64,000 bases of DNA from Micropterix aruncella (GCA_944548615.1 OX155951.1:38188995-38252994), one strand, 5' to 3'; shown: positions 9,836-20,939, numbered from the stretch's first letter. Translations and numbers: made by a program. Notes: generated from the sequence alone by a model not told the origin.

Positions 9836-12800
9836 ATTATGTGCTTCCAATACTTATTCATTTTATTTATATTATGTTCGATATTTATATTAATTACGAT
9901 AAAAAAAAACTTTTTTTCAGTAAGAAATCATACATATATTGTTAATTATTATATTTTACATTCTTCGCGAAATATAATAAATGTTTTTATTATTTTAACG
10001 CTATCCTATAAATATGCAGTACACCACTTAGATTTTAATGTAGATTTACTCCAAGGCTGTTGCCAATATTGGATATCAAGCCCACAAAACATATTTTCTG
10101 GCATGGGGAGGGTCCACAAATCAACTGCAGTTACTATGCGTAAATTCTTCCATCGTGATTAAAGACTTGAATGGTGAAATTGACGACTATACTCACATAG
10201 ATACCATTGAAATAAGCAGTAGCGAAGATATTAAATCAATCGCCAACCTACCATCTTTGAAGGTTTTCTGTGTTAACATTAGGAGCTATTCAAAAAACAT
10301 CGATGCCTTATTAGTACTGCTTGAAGATCTGAAAATAAATTTTGACCTCATTATTTTAACTGAATGCTGGAACAAAAATATAAGCCAGCTTATTTACCTT
10401 GATGGTTATGTAGTAAAAGTAACTGAATTATCAATGCGCCAGAACGATGGTGTCATTGTTTATTACAAATCAAACCTTAATGTGACCATATCGGAACTAC
10501 TCGTCACTGAATCAAACTGCTTGCAAATTTTAATAGACGATAAGTTATGTATCTTTGCAGTTTATAGATCTCCATCTTACAAAAATATAAGCCCGTTCCT
10601 TGCATCGATTAGCTCAAAAATAAAGTCGATGAGTATTTCGTTTTCAGATGTTGCCCTTGTTGGAGATGTAAATATTAATATAATAAACCGAATGCATCCG
10701 CAAGCAGACGAATATCTAAACTTAATGGCTGAGCTTGGACTTCAAGTTGGAATAAACAAACCAACTCGAGTGGAAAATGGATCGTGTTCCTGCATTGACC
10801 ATGCGATGATAAAATCTAAAAAGAAATGTATGTCGTTTGTTTATCAAAGTAAATTCACTGACCATTTTACAATTATGCTGATAATTCCAAGCGAAAATAA
10901 AAGAAATAATCATCACAAAACATTTACAAGGACAACACTAGAATTTGATAAACTCACTGACCTACTGGACTCTGAACTCTGGGAAGATACTTTTATAGAG
11001 ACAAACGTAGATATTGCTTTCGGAAAATTCATATCTATATTAAAAAGGCATATTGATCAGTCCACAGTTACTAATACAGGCACTATTAGACACAGGAGTA
11101 GAAAAATAAAACCTTGGATTACCAGAGGTCTTGTAAATAGTATACATAAACGGGACAAGATTCACAAACAGCTGGTTAGAGATCCGGATAACTACGAACT
11201 ATATATCTATTACAAAAAATACAGGAACCTTTGCAATAAACTAATTAAAACCGAGAAAGAGTTATACTATAAAAATAAATTACGCAGTTTCCAAAATGAT
11301 ACTAAGAAAGTATGGCAAACCATTAGAGAAATAACAAGCACAGAAAAACAGCCGGTAGATATAAACAAAATGAAAATAAACGGGAATATTGTAAACACCA
11401 CTACAGATTCAAATGAAATAAGGGAACACTTAAATAATTTCTTTGCAAGCCTTGGTAGTAATCTAGCTCATGCTCACCTGCAGAACCTAAAAATGAGCGA
11501 GAGTCAACTAGTAAACTTGGCAAATAGCCCACAAGCGGATGCTCTTATCATTATGCCATGTCTGCAACAAACTAATGAATCAGAAATACTTCAAATAATA
11601 AACCAATTGAAATGTAGTAAATCGTCAGGCCAGGATGGTATTTCTTCTTTTGTATTAAAACAAATAAAATCATACATAGTTTCTCCCCTAGTCCATATAA
11701 TTAACCTGAGCCTAAAAATGGGAGTATTTCCTAAATGTTTAAAAACAAGTATCATAACACCTATCTTTAAAGGTGGTGATTCTTTGGCCGCAGAGAATTA
11801 TAGACCCATATCACTCTTGAGTACGGTGAGTAAAATTCTAGAACATGTGGTCAAACGGCGTCTTAACAGTTTTTTAGACAAATACAACATTTTGGCACAT
11901 AACCAGTTTGGCTTTCGGAAGGGGCTCGGTACAGGAGATGCGTTAATGGAACTCACTGAACATGTCAAAGAATCTTTAGATAAAGGAGAGAAATGTGCGG
12001 CAGTCTTCCTCGACCTTGCGAAGGCTTTCGACACTGTCTCGCACCCCTTGCTGATGACTAAACTGAAACGGATCGGACTCGGAGAAAATGCGCTAGAGTG
12101 GTTTAAATCGTATCTATCAGAAAGACTGCAGATGACTAGACTCCGCGAAGAATATAGTTCTACACAGCATATAACGTATGGTGTCCCACAGGGCAGCGTG
12201 TTGGGTCCAATTCTCTTTTTGGTGTATCTGAATGATTTCTGCAAACTCCCGGAAATAGGAAAGGTCATCAGTTTTGCCGACGACACCGTTTTATTGGTCA
12301 AGTCTTCGACTTGGGCAGATCTGTTGACCGATACTGAATTAGTACTGAGAAACGCGAAGAGATGGTTGGATAGAAACTTATTGACCTTAAATATAAGTAA
12401 AACGAATTTTATGACCTTTAGCAAGACAAACACTGACCAACCAACTTCAACTATTAAGCTTCACTCGTGCATCAGAACGCAAGATTGCCAGTGTATGAAT
12501 GTCGACAGGGTGTCCTCCATTAAGTACTTGGGCGTGATGTTAGACAACAGACTGCGCTGGGAGGATCATTTAACGAAGGTTGCGGCAAGACTGAGAAAAC
12601 TTGTGTATTACTTTAGGAGTTTGCGGAACATCTTAGATTTCAATACGCTAAGAAGTGTCTACTTTGCTGTCTGCGAGTCGGTTATTCGATATGGCATTAT
12701 AACTTGGGGCTGTGCGGCAAAAACGCTTCTGGCCACCCTTTACAAAGCGCAAAAGGCTATACTGAGGGTGATCAATAAAAAACCCCAAACATATTCTTCC

Positions 12801-13535
12801 GATGACCTTTTCCGAGAGTATAGAGTGTTGAGTGTGAGAAAAATGTTTGTGCTGGTAACTCTCACTAAATTCCAGAGTGAGTTAGGAGAACAGAAAAAAA
12901 GCCAGCAATCTCGTGTAACAAGAAGATCGACACAAACAAATTTTGCAATACCACTCAGGAGATCCGCTTTTGGCCAATCCAGTTTCTCTTATCTTGCCCC
13001 CAAATTTTATAATTGCCTACCACCTAACATTAAAGACATTAAAATATCATATAAATTTAAAAATAGTTTGAGTGCCTACCTCTTAAATTGTACATATGCA
13101 GATATTGAAAACTTTATTAAATAATTGAATCTCTATAATCTTTATAATAAAAACATAATAGTATATGTAGTAATATAAATTGATGATTTCTAAACGTAAT
13201 TTTATTTTAATTTTTGTGAATTTATTTTGTATATTATTAATACATATTATATAATACATATATAAATATATATTAATTTTTATCATGTTTTAAAATAAAA
13301 TAATATTGACAATTTTCATGACATTTTCTTACGAATTTTTATTAGGTAATTAAGATATTTCTGTTACATTAAGTATGATTTTGATTATTTATATAAATAT
13401 AATATTATAGATTTCTTAGGATAACTAAAATAAATTGTCTACCTTGGAACAGGCGGCAGCCTAGTTAGGTTAAGACTTTTGTATATTGAATGTACCCATA
13501 ATTTTAACTCAATAAATAATTTGAATTTTGAATTT
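9836..13535 (+). mobile_element. CR1/Jockey-type LINE, near-intact, 7-bp TSD
   Basis: Bounded by TTGAACT at 9829-9835 and 13536-13542. Removing the element and one TSD rejoins the sequence found uninterrupted in LINE copy 1 (8130s), which fixes both ends. About 320 bp precede the ORF and ~410 bp of AT-rich 3' UTR follow it, with AATAAA-like signals and a short TTTGAA-type repeat tail. No ORF1 is recognisable; the 5' end may be truncated. Confidence 0.88.
10155..13124 (+). CDS. LINE ORF2: AP endonuclease plus reverse transcriptase (intact, 989 aa)
   Basis: An uninterrupted frame. Residues ~30-260 are an exonuclease-endonuclease-phosphatase domain: FCVNIRS, LIILTECW (catalytic Glu), NDGVIVYY, FAVYRSP, VALVGDVNIN, CSCIDHAMI and FTDHF (catalytic Asp-His). 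Residues ~510-800 are the RT: SSGQDGIS, NYRPISLLS, FGFRKGLGT, AVFLDLAKAFDTVSH, YGVPQGSVLGPILF and SFADDTVLL with the catalytic DD. A C-terminal LINE domain follows (SVIRYGIITWGCAAKTLL, AQKAILRVI). All key residues are present, so it may still encode active enzyme. CR1/L2/Daphne-like versus Jockey placement needs a tree. Confidence 0.93.
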   Translation: MIKDLNGEIDDYTHIDTIEISSSEDIKSIANLPSLKVFCVNIRSYSKNIDALLVLLEDLKINFDLIILTECWNKNISQLIYLDGYVVKVTELSMRQNDGVIVYYKSNLNVTISELLVTESNCLQILIDDKLCIFAVYRSPSYKNISPFLASISSKIKSMSISFSDVALVGDVNINIINRMHPQADEYLNLMAELGLQVGINKPTRVENGSCSCIDHAMIKSKKKCMSFVYQSKFTDHFTIMLIIPSENKRNNHHKTFTRTTLEFDKLTDLLDSELWEDTFIETNVDIAFGKFISILKRHIDQSTVTNTGTIRHRSRKIKPWITRGLVNSIHKRDKIHKQLVRDPDNYELYIYYKKYRNLCNKLIKTEKELYYKNKLRSFQNDTKKVWQTIREITSTEKQPVDINKMKINGNIVNTTTDSNEIREHLNNFFASLGSNLAHAHLQNLKMSESQLVNLANSPQADALIIMPCLQQTNESEILQIINQLKCSKSSGQDGISSFVLKQIKSYIVSPLVHIINLSLKMGVFPKCLKTSIITPIFKGGDSLAAENYRPISLLSTVSKILEHVVKRRLNSFLDKYNILAHNQFGFRKGLGTGDALMELTEHVKESLDKGEKCAAVFLDLAKAFDTVSHPLLMTKLKRIGLGENALEWFKSYLSERLQMTRLREEYSSTQHITYGVPQGSVLGPILFLVYLNDFCKLPEIGKVISFADDTVLLVKSSTWADLLTDTELVLRNAKRWLDRNLLTLNISKTNFMTFSKTNTDQPTSTIKLHSCIRTQDCQCMNVDRVSSIKYLGVMLDNRLRWEDHLTKVAARLRKLVYYFRSLRNILDFNTLRSVYFAVCESVIRYGIITWGCAAKTLLATLYKAQKAILRVINKKPQTYSSDDLFREYRVLSVRKMFVLVTLTKFQSELGEQKKSQQSRVTRRSTQTNFAIPLRRSAFGQSSFSYLAPKFYNCLPPNIKDIKISYKFKNSLSAYLLNCTYADIENFIK

Positions 13536-13844
13536 TTGAACTTGACCGTACGTGGTATGATCGGTTGGAGGTAATGGGCTCATTCCTCGTGTCATGTCGA
13601 TTCACTTTCTTGTGGGATGTCGCCGAGCTCTTATTGCAATAGAATTCGCAAAGAGCTCCTTGTGAAAAAAATGCATATACCTACTGTATTTTTTTGTGTT
13701 ATGTTTGAGCGTTCACGACATCACTGCTGTGGACCTAGACACATTGCAGTGATTTCGTTCCAATTCTGTTGTATGCTACTGTGTAAACCGGTGTTTTAAT
13801 ATTTATATTTTTATTTAAATATTTAAATTATTACAAATTTACCG

Positions 13845-14215
13845 GTAAATTACACAGCGAGGAGATCGCATCTATTGTTTAATGTGCCGTACCACCGTAC
13901 AAATATTTTTGTAGACAGGCCAGTGGAAAGGGTTATTATAGCTCTTCCTTATTCCTTACCCACAGAAATAGATATCTTTTGTATATCCCTTTGGCAGCTA
14001 AAAAGGCAACTCCCTGCTATCTCATGTTTATCATCTGTCTTTTATTTAGTTTTATATTTTTATGTTTTTTCTTGTTTAATGTTAGCATTAATTTAGTTAT
14101 GTAGTCATTTATTTTTAGACTTACACTCTAGCTTTAATATTCAAGGGCTATTGGATTCATCTGTGTAATGCCCTTGAATACTATTTGAAACTAATAAATA
14201 AATAATAAATAAATA
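13845..14215 (+). pseudogene. LINE ORF2 C-terminal fragment with 3' UTR and AATA-repeat tail
   Basis: The frame into 14096 reads RRSHLLFNVPYHRTNIFVDRP then IDIFCISLWQLKRQL, the far C-terminus common in insect LINEs. It is followed by ~120 bp of UTR and an (AATA)n tail at 14183-14221. All upstream coding sequence is missing. Confidence 0.7.
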
Positions 14216-14520
14216 AATAAATTTAAGAACCCATATGATACGTTTTATTTCATTTTATTTTCTTTACTGATGATATTTTAATCATTAAATATATATATAT
14301 TTAAAAATATTTTATAGAAGGTACAGTATATCTGGAATCTACAGACAAAATTAGGATTTTAAATTTAGATAGACAGAATATGACTTCGAGAAAAAATATA
14401 TATCTACATATATAGAAATGAATCTATAACGAAAAGTAAGGCGAAATCAGGCGAACTCAATAATATTAGCTATAGAAAATAACAAAGCTTTTGCGCTGCA
14501 GTTCAATAAAATTATTTCAT
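14216..14520. other. AT-rich spacer, nothing recognised
   Basis: No coding or structural signal beyond short AT repeats. Confidence 0.4.
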
Positions 14521-16140
14521 TTAAAGAAAACATCTACTGAAAGCCAACGATTGTAAGTAGAGGCGTATGGTGATGATGCTCTAGGAATTTCAGCCTGTGG
14601 ACGCTGGTTTAAACGTTTTAAAAGTGGTGATTTTGACGTGTAAGACAAGGAGCGTCCTGGTCAGCCAAACAAAATCTATGATTTACATTTGCACAAATTA
14701 TTCTATGATGTTTCGACCCTAACTCTGAAAAAAATAACAGAAACATTGAATATTGGTTAAGCTACTATTTTCAGACGCTTACGTGCTTGTGGAAAGATTT
14801 AAAAAGAAGGAACATGGGTGCCGTATGAATTGAAAGAAAGAGACATCGAAGGACGAAAAACCACTTTTCAAATTCAAACCGGTAAAAGCGAAAGTTATTT
14901 TTGCAGCGAATTGTTTCTTGCGATGAAACTTGGATTTATTCAACAATACCAAGCGCAAATAATCACGGATAGACCCCGGCCAGCCATCAACATCACAACT
15001 ATCACGCAACATCCATAAAAAAAGACTTTGCTATGTATTTGTGGGGATCAGAGAGGAGTTGTTTATTATGAACTGTTAAAACCAAGTTAAACGATTACTG
15101 GTGATTGTTGCCTACAATTTAACCAAATTAAACCAAGCATTGAAGGAAAAACGACCAGAATGTGGTGAAAGAAAACTTGAGGTATTTTCCTTTAAATTAA
15201 GAAAAACATAACGCTGTAATACACGGAAACACGCACGTTTCAACATGGATTACGCATATAACATGGACTGTGGTTCATACGTATGAATTAACATGACGCG
15301 TAACGATGTTGGCGTGACGGTATTTACCATGTCACGTGCCATTCCAGTAATGATACTGCACTACGCTGTATTGTAGCAAGTATACGTACAAAACGGGAAT
15401 GTATACTGTCATAATATAGGAACTGGTGAATCAGCATTATATGTAGATGTATCCGAACTTACGTATTTACGTACGGTGTTTAAACATTTTAATATTGCCG
15501 TCTCCTTTCAAAACGATGTCCCATCAAAAAATAATATTATTTCGTATCTCGAGTTCTTGCTTCTAATACGACAGCATGTCATTTCGTACTTAAGGTTGTA
15601 AGTCGGAACGTGAATCATGTTGAAGCTATAGTATACTGTTTTTTTTTTGCAATAACCGTGAGGAACATGTTGATACATATAATCCAGTAATAGAGTTTTG
15701 ACAAAATTCCTTGTAATTCAAGAAAATAACGATTGGAACATCGCTTTTCTGTATAAAACCGTAATAACGAAATGGTAATGTATTATAATAAGAAAACCAA
15801 TATTTTTCTCAGTGCATGATAATTCTTGATCGCATGTTGCAAGACAAGAAATAACATTTTTGGAAAATGTTAAATGGCGCGTGCTACCTCACGCACTGTA
15901 TTCACCAGACCCTTCTGCTTCTTACTATTACTTATTTTCGTTCGATGCAGGACGGAATTTCGACGGAAGGAACGTCGAAAGTCCGGAAAGTTCGATGAAG
16001 GACGGAAGGAAAAAACAAACGGCTTGAAGCCTTAAAAAAACGAGAAGTGATCTGGGACGGAATCCTTTAACTGTGAGAAAAATGGGAGGGAGTCAAATTG
16101 AACAATCGGCAATACATTGGTTATCAATTTGATTTATAAA
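14521..16140 (+). pseudogene. decayed mariner transposase, split by ~615-bp insertion
   Basis: Pieces in order: YGDDALGISACGRWFKRFKSG and SGDFDV*DKERPGQP (14560s), TLNIG*ATIFRRLRACGKI (14740s), TWVPYELKERDIEGRK (14812-), LGFIQQYQAQIITD (catalytic region, decayed), LKEKRPECGERKLE (to 15195); then after the gap HDNS*SHVARQEI and WRVLPHALYSPDPSASYYYLF (15815-15945). This is the mariner layout with helix-turn-helix, WVPHEL and YSPDLAPSDYHLF landmarks. Multiple stops and frameshifts make it inactive. ~15197-15810 is foreign. Confidence 0.8.
15197..15810. mobile_element. unidentified insertion within the mariner pseudogene
   Basis: Defined by the mariner reading frame stopping after KLEVF and resuming at HDNS. 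Near-ends read GTATTTTCC and AATATTTTTC, perhaps a degenerate TSD. No coding capacity or recognised termini. Confidence 0.5.
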
Positions 16141-17595
16141 ACCAGATTTATTAATGGAAACACCTATATTTTATGCAATTTGTAGAACATTTCATCCTAA
16201 GCAACGCTGTAATATAAAAAGGAATGATGGGTTTGCTTGTTTGGCTTCGTAAATGGATATTCTCGAAACTTTGCAAGCTTAACTATCGACGTGAAATTGA
16301 GCATTTTCGATGCGGGCGGCTTCTCTATCTATCCTTTCACTGAGGCCAAATCGGGGACGATAGAGCAAGTTTAAACATTAAAGGATATTAGGTGAAACCC
16401 TAAGTACCGTGTGTACATTTAATAATGATCAGCTCTGCTCATCATATTCCAGAAATATTTGCACTATTTCTCAACTCTGCAAAACGGGTGACATCAAGCG
16501 TTGTTAGTACTGCTCAGTGTTTTGAGCAGTGAGGTTGTGTATTTTGAACGCTCGGTTTAGATTTTACCACACCAAAGAACAATGTTGATGATGTTTTTTT
16601 ATTATTTTTATTTTTTTTAATTTTTGTTGCATAATGCATATTTTTTTATAAGGCATAATTATTAATTATGATGAATAAATATGAATATTTTTTTATGAAT
16701 TTCCTTTGTTTCTGTACCCACACTATGCACCATAATATCAACTTTCAATACCATTTTGGGCCTGAAATGGCTTTTATGAAGGACATATGTTCAGTAAATA
16801 AAATTTATTAATTAAAAAAAAAGTGTTTTTGTTGCCATTTTTTATTGATTGCTGAAAGTTAATTGTAATTATATTAACTGAAACAGTAATAATACTGAAA
16901 GTTAATTAATTAGGATAATTAGAAGAAAACCAGATTGTTTCCGCGTGGAACAAGTAGATCTAGTTGTTCCGACGTTTCGACAAAGTTTCGTCTGCGGTCT
17001 TTACGAGGAAAATACAGTTATTTATTTATTTTATTTATGGTAAATTACAGTATATAACCTAATTAATTGTGCATAACGAAATCGGGAATTAGGATTAATA
17101 CCGTTAATATTTTACACCATTTACAAAAAAAAATTGGATGATATAAAATTAAGAAATGTAAAATTAAAACCATAATGAAATACTAGGCCTTTTCAAATGA
17201 TCGAATAATAATCTCAGGGGTTCAAAAAATACTTAATAAATAAACAATTAAGTTAAAAGAATGAAATAACAATAATGATTACAAATATATATATTTATAT
17301 TTATATCCTAAAGTTTTATATACTTTTCTATACTATAGTTAGAATTATGTTTCCTATATCTATGAAAGTGCCCCTACCATGAATAGTTCCTTAATGTGCT
17401 AGCTTATGTAAAGTATCTCGATTGTGGAATCGGGCATCACACAAGGCGGAAGACCGCAAGTTTCGCAGGTATAGGCGGCTTACATTACCTGCCTTGCACT
17501 TTGACAAAACTGCCACCGCAACAATGAGCCAGAGCAACGTGAGCGATAAAGCAGAGTGGGAATTCTCCACGCGAAACTTGACACCGGAGTCACGC
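16141..17595. other. AT-rich intergenic DNA, no gene seen
   Basis: Contains a GACGTTTCGACAAAG motif at ~16969, reminiscent of PLE ends but without a partner arm. Frames at 17391-17639 are short and look accidental. Confidence 0.4.
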
Positions 17596-17599
17596 TTAA

Positions 17600-17905
17600 C
17601 CCCTTGAGTATGATACGACCAAATCTGGTTCTGAAACAATTATCCGTTGAGTATGATACGACCAGATCTGGTTCCGCGTTTTTTTCACTTCTTTGACGTT
17701 CTCATATTTATTCATAATTATCTAATTGCTTTACAAAATGATATTTCAATATTATATATTCGAAATTTCAATGCAATCATTGTGCAGTTGTTCTTTTTAT
17801 GATTGGTGTAGTAGTTTCGTAGTTATAGTACTTTAAGGTCGATGTCGCCGAAAATCCTGCAAAAGAGACAGATGCATCCATGAAAATACCCATTTACTCC
17901 AAGGG
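17600..17905. mobile_element. piggyBac-like MITE with TTAA target duplication
   Basis: A 306-bp unit bounded by TTAA (17596-17599 and 17906-17909). Ends are CCCCTTGAGTA and TACTCCAAGGG, an imperfect inverted repeat beginning CCC as in the piggyBac superfamily. Inside, GAGTATGATACGACCA(A/G)ATCTGG occurs twice (17606, 17649). No ORF, so non-autonomous. Confidence 0.65.
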
Positions 17906-17997
17906 TTAAGCTGCCCGTAAACGATCGCAAACTTCGCTGTATTATATTTCACACGTTAGTCGCTTAGCGCCGGCAAAATTGCTTATTCGAGTCGGAG

Positions 17998-18400
17998 GAA
18001 TTCACGGCATTATTAGAGCTGCATCTCGGGTAGCAGCACTATTACCGAATAATGTCAAAACAGCCTCCAGCATCTCCACGTTCAAGAGCAGATTCAAGAA
18101 GCACATAATCCTAAAACCATAACGCAACCAACTCTCCTTCACCCCCTTCCTTCTCGCTACCCTTTCCTTCCTTTGTCCCTTCCTTTACATTGCGTCTTTA
18201 TTTAATTTAATAACTTGTTTTTCCTTGATTATTGTATCTTTTTCTAGTTTTCTGTTTGTTTTATCATTTTAATTTTAATTTTGTGTAGCCAATGCAATAC
18301 TTGTATTATAAACCTACATAAGTTATAGGTTAGCGGATAGACATTGCAGCGATGCAATAAGCATGCTTTTTTATTGAAAATAAAAGGTATTTTATTTTTA
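17998..18400 (+). pseudogene. LINE ORF2 C-terminus and 3' UTR remnant
   Basis: The frame ending at 18122 reads ALLPNNVKTASSISTFKSRF then KKHIILKP stop, the typical last helix of Jockey/I-type LINE ORF2. A 3' UTR and an AATAAAA-like terminus near 18380 follow. Confidence 0.6.
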
Positions 18401-18840
18401 TTATTAATAATATTAATAAAAACTCTTGCGATATTATTACGAATGTATTATTACGTTATTATATAGTATATTATATATTATATTATTACGTTTTATATTT
18501 ATTAAACTAACCAATTTATTATTACTATCACTCTCGCGTTCCAAACGCTTTTGCGAAAGGGAGTATTTGAAATATAGGTAGAAAAAAAATACATTGTTCT
18601 TAACCTAATCAACCACTTTTATATAATTCTATCAGAAAATATTTACTCTTAAAATGTTGAAACCTAAACTACTAAGCAACTTAAATAATGATTTATCAAG
18701 ACAAGCATGTAAAATAATATATAATATAAATATGATAACGGTCAAACGTAAACAAAATATTAGGCCAAATTAGCATTCGCGTAATTATGTGGAAGGAAGT
18801 GAGTACATAAGGATGCTGTAAATGAAGCTACCTAATATTT
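18401..18840. other. AT-rich spacer, no gene seen
   Basis: TATTA-rich low-complexity sequence at 18440-18500; nothing else recognised. Confidence 0.4.
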
Positions 18841-19045
18841 TATAAATATGATAGAAAACGAATTTAACGCTTGAAGTTTGTAGCACCCGACGTTTCGGTG
18901 ACGTTGCAGTCGCCGTTGTCCAGGGTAGACAGACTAGAACAATGGCTGCAACGTCACCGAAACGTCGGGTGCTACAAATTTCACGCGGTAAATTCGTTTT
19001 CTATCATATTTATAATGTCGAACAACCGCGATAGTCTTCGATTTT
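18841..19045. mobile_element. palindromic PLE mini-element A (two inverted 3' termini)
   Basis: The left arm (minus) and right arm (plus) are both the PLE 3' terminus: CACCCGACGTTTCGGTGACG and its complement, GAAAACGAATT and its complement. The right side carries the ~30-bp PLE tail (TCGAACAACCGCGATAGTC). There is no coding sequence; about 10 bp separate the arms. Confidence 0.75.
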
Positions 19046-19123
19046 GTATAGTTAATATATGTCAAATATATACACAATATTGTTAGTTACACATTGAAAA
19101 GGCTTTAGTCTTTGTGGTTGTGA

Positions 19124-19272
19124 ATGTAAATAGCCCTAGTGATTGTAATTCTTATTTATTTTCTGAATAAAGTAAATAAATCAAATAGAGAAATCACATA
19201 ATGTAAATAGCCCTAGTGATTGTAATTCTTATTTATTTTCTGAATAAAGTAAATAAATCAAATAGAGAAATC
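19124..19272. repeat. 77-bp tandem duplication
   Basis: The unit starting AATGTAAATAGCCCTAGTG is present at 19124-19200 and 19201-19272+ with virtually no differences, ending in AAATAGAGAAATCA; recent by its identity. Confidence 0.85.
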
Positions 19273-19304
19273 AAATCATTTAAAACATAAAAACCGAAAG
19301 AACA

Positions 19305-19680
19305 GGCCCGAGATGAGAAAGACATCTTGGCTCCGTAATGTAAGGGAATGGTTTCAGAAAGCGACCATATCCTTATTTGGAGTGGTGACCAATAAAGTTG
19401 TTATAGCCAATATTTATTATTTATTTATTTTATTTATTAAAGGTAAAGCACAAAATATAATTTCCTGCAGCATTCCCAAAAAAATGTGTTTGGACCAGTA
19501 GCGAAAAATAGAGCACACTGCAGTATCTTGGTCACTACGCCAACATCGCCTAACTAGGCGCCTAACCTGCCTTAGTACAGGCCTAACTAGGCCTGTACTA
19601 AGGCAGGTGTACCAGGTAATATTTTACCTGATATGATGGCACCGGTAGCGGATATGGCACCAGAAGAAGAAGATGTGTAA
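19305..19680 (+). pseudogene. RTE-type LINE C-terminal remnant and 3' UTR
   Basis: The frame at 19313-19430 reads KTSWLRNVREWFQKATISLF then VTNKVVIANI, matching the RTE ORF C-terminal RRRISWLKNLRTWF..TT.LFR.A.NKV.IA.MI block. The 3' UTR ends near ATGGCACCAGAAGAAGAAGAT, echoed at 32930-32952. Frameshifted upstream. Confidence 0.6.
19565..19608. repeat. 44-bp near-perfect palindrome (21-bp arms, 2-nt loop)
   Basis: The arm ACCTGCCTTAGTACAGGCCT(A) is followed after AC by its exact reverse complement. Within the LINE 3' UTR remnant; would form a strong hairpin. Confidence 0.85.
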
Positions 19681-20190
19681 TGTGTACATATTGCGGGAGG
19701 AATGAATCATTTTCACTATAATATAATCCGGCAGTGTACAAAACAGCCATACCCTCGTTTGATCGTAATGTGGAGATATTTCGGCCCTGTTTGCGTTAGG
19801 TGTAAAGGAAATTCGACCTTTTCCTCGTCTTTTGAAATTCAAATTGCTTGTTTAGGCGGTTCGATGTATGTATGTAGGCTTGTTTCAGTGGGAATTATGC
19901 GAGTGGGATTCGGGTGGTAAGTTTACCCTTTGAAGTTTATTTTATTTACTGCGAAATTACCGCGATGGCGGTTTTACTTTATTGACAACGATAAGCGCGA
20001 GTAAAGCGGGAGTGTAAATTATAGGATGAATTTCCTGTCGAATTGAGTGGGAAATTGGGAATGCTTTGAGCGTTGACTTTAGGGGTTCGGTTAGGAGGAA
20101 GTCGTAGTGGAAAGCGGGAATGCGCAGGCGAAGGAAACAAACATTTACGATAGTTCAGAAATATACTAATGCAACTTCTAGCCCTACTAT
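19681..20190. other. no gene seen
   Basis: Mixed-composition sequence with only short, opposing accidental frames. Confidence 0.35.
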
Positions 20191-20195
20191 GAATT

Positions 20196-20440
20196 CAAAG
20201 ACTATCTCGGTTGTTTGACATTATAAAAAGGATAAAACTAATTTACCGCGTTAAGTCTGTAGCACCTGACGTTTTGGCAATACTGCAACCGCTGCGGAAA
20301 CATCGAGTGCTACAACTTCATGCCATAAATCTGATGTTGCCCTAAATCTAGCCTACCCTGGACAGTGTCAGTTGCAACATTGCCGAAACGTCGGGTGCTA
20401 CAAAATTCACGCAATAAATTCGGTTTTATTCTATTTATAA
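20196..20440. mobile_element. palindromic PLE mini-element B, diverged
   Basis: The left end carries the tail complement (AAGACTATCTCGGTTGTTTG), then a minus-oriented terminus (GTAGCACCTGACGTTTTGG); the right arm is plus (TTGCCGAAACGTCGGGTGCT) with ATTCTATTTATAATGTC. The central 100 bp has further degraded copies of the same motif. It interrupts or borders a LINE remnant. Confidence 0.7.
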
Positions 20441-20479
20441 TGTCTGCTCTACTGTCTTTAACCATCATATTAGAGGTCG

Positions 20480-20930
20480 AGTTTACAATATCAAATACTA
20501 AGGTGTAAGATTCGATGAACACTTACGATAGGACGAACAAACAAAAGCTTTGGCCGCCAGAGCACGAATACTTATACACGAATATTTACCTTTTCAAAGA
20601 ACTTCGACACATGCTATGTAAAATATACACATACTATGTAAAACATAATATGTAAAAACGACACATATTATGTAAAAATACATTTAATATGTTTTCGTTT
20701 TTGCCAATCAATTATTACATATGTGATAATTATCTGGGGGCTGCAGCTAAATTAGACTTTGATTCGGTCATTAAAGCCCAAAAATCGTTTCTGGGAGTAA
20801 TCAACTTCAAACCCTTTCTTCGCCAACAAGTATTGCCTATGCGATATTTAAAAAAAGGACTGGGCAGCGACGAATTAAGGCAATTGAGCCAATGGGAAAC
20901 AGCCACGCATGCGACTTTTAAACTTTGGTA
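20480..20930 (+). pseudogene. decayed LINE ORF2 post-RT region
   Basis: Pieces reading VRFDEHLR*DEQTKALAARA (20500s) and YLGAAAKLDFDSVIKAQKSF then LGVINFKPF (20725-20820) match the KYLGV..D..L.W..H and W.GA....L..L...QK..LRVI.FK landmarks of LINE ORF2. Stops and frameshifts throughout. Confidence 0.55.
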
Positions 20931-20939
20931 ACTTAAGTC

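Larger units (their letters stand above)
8745..13770 (-). mobile_element. LINE copy 2 (same family as copy 1), broken by two insertions
   Basis: Segments ~8745-9000, ~9670-9835 and 13543-~13770 align in order with 7773-8334 (copy 1): TGTAGGAATGA, TTTTCAAA(A)TA, GCATACRTGTTGATTT, AGTCGCCT(G/T)GAACTTG, GCCGAGCTCTTATTG, AATWCGCAAAGAGC. The gaps hold a LINE fragment (9001-9669) and an intact CR1/Jockey element (9836-13535). Confidence 0.75.

Noticed and set aside
9839..10162. ORF1 of the CR1/Jockey LINE
   Set aside because: 107 hydrophobic residues from AT-rich DNA, no coiled coil, RRM or zinc knuckle; best read as 5' UTR.
10722..12433. Minus-strand ORFs under the LINE ORF2
   Set aside because: Shadows of the 989-residue endonuclease-RT gene.
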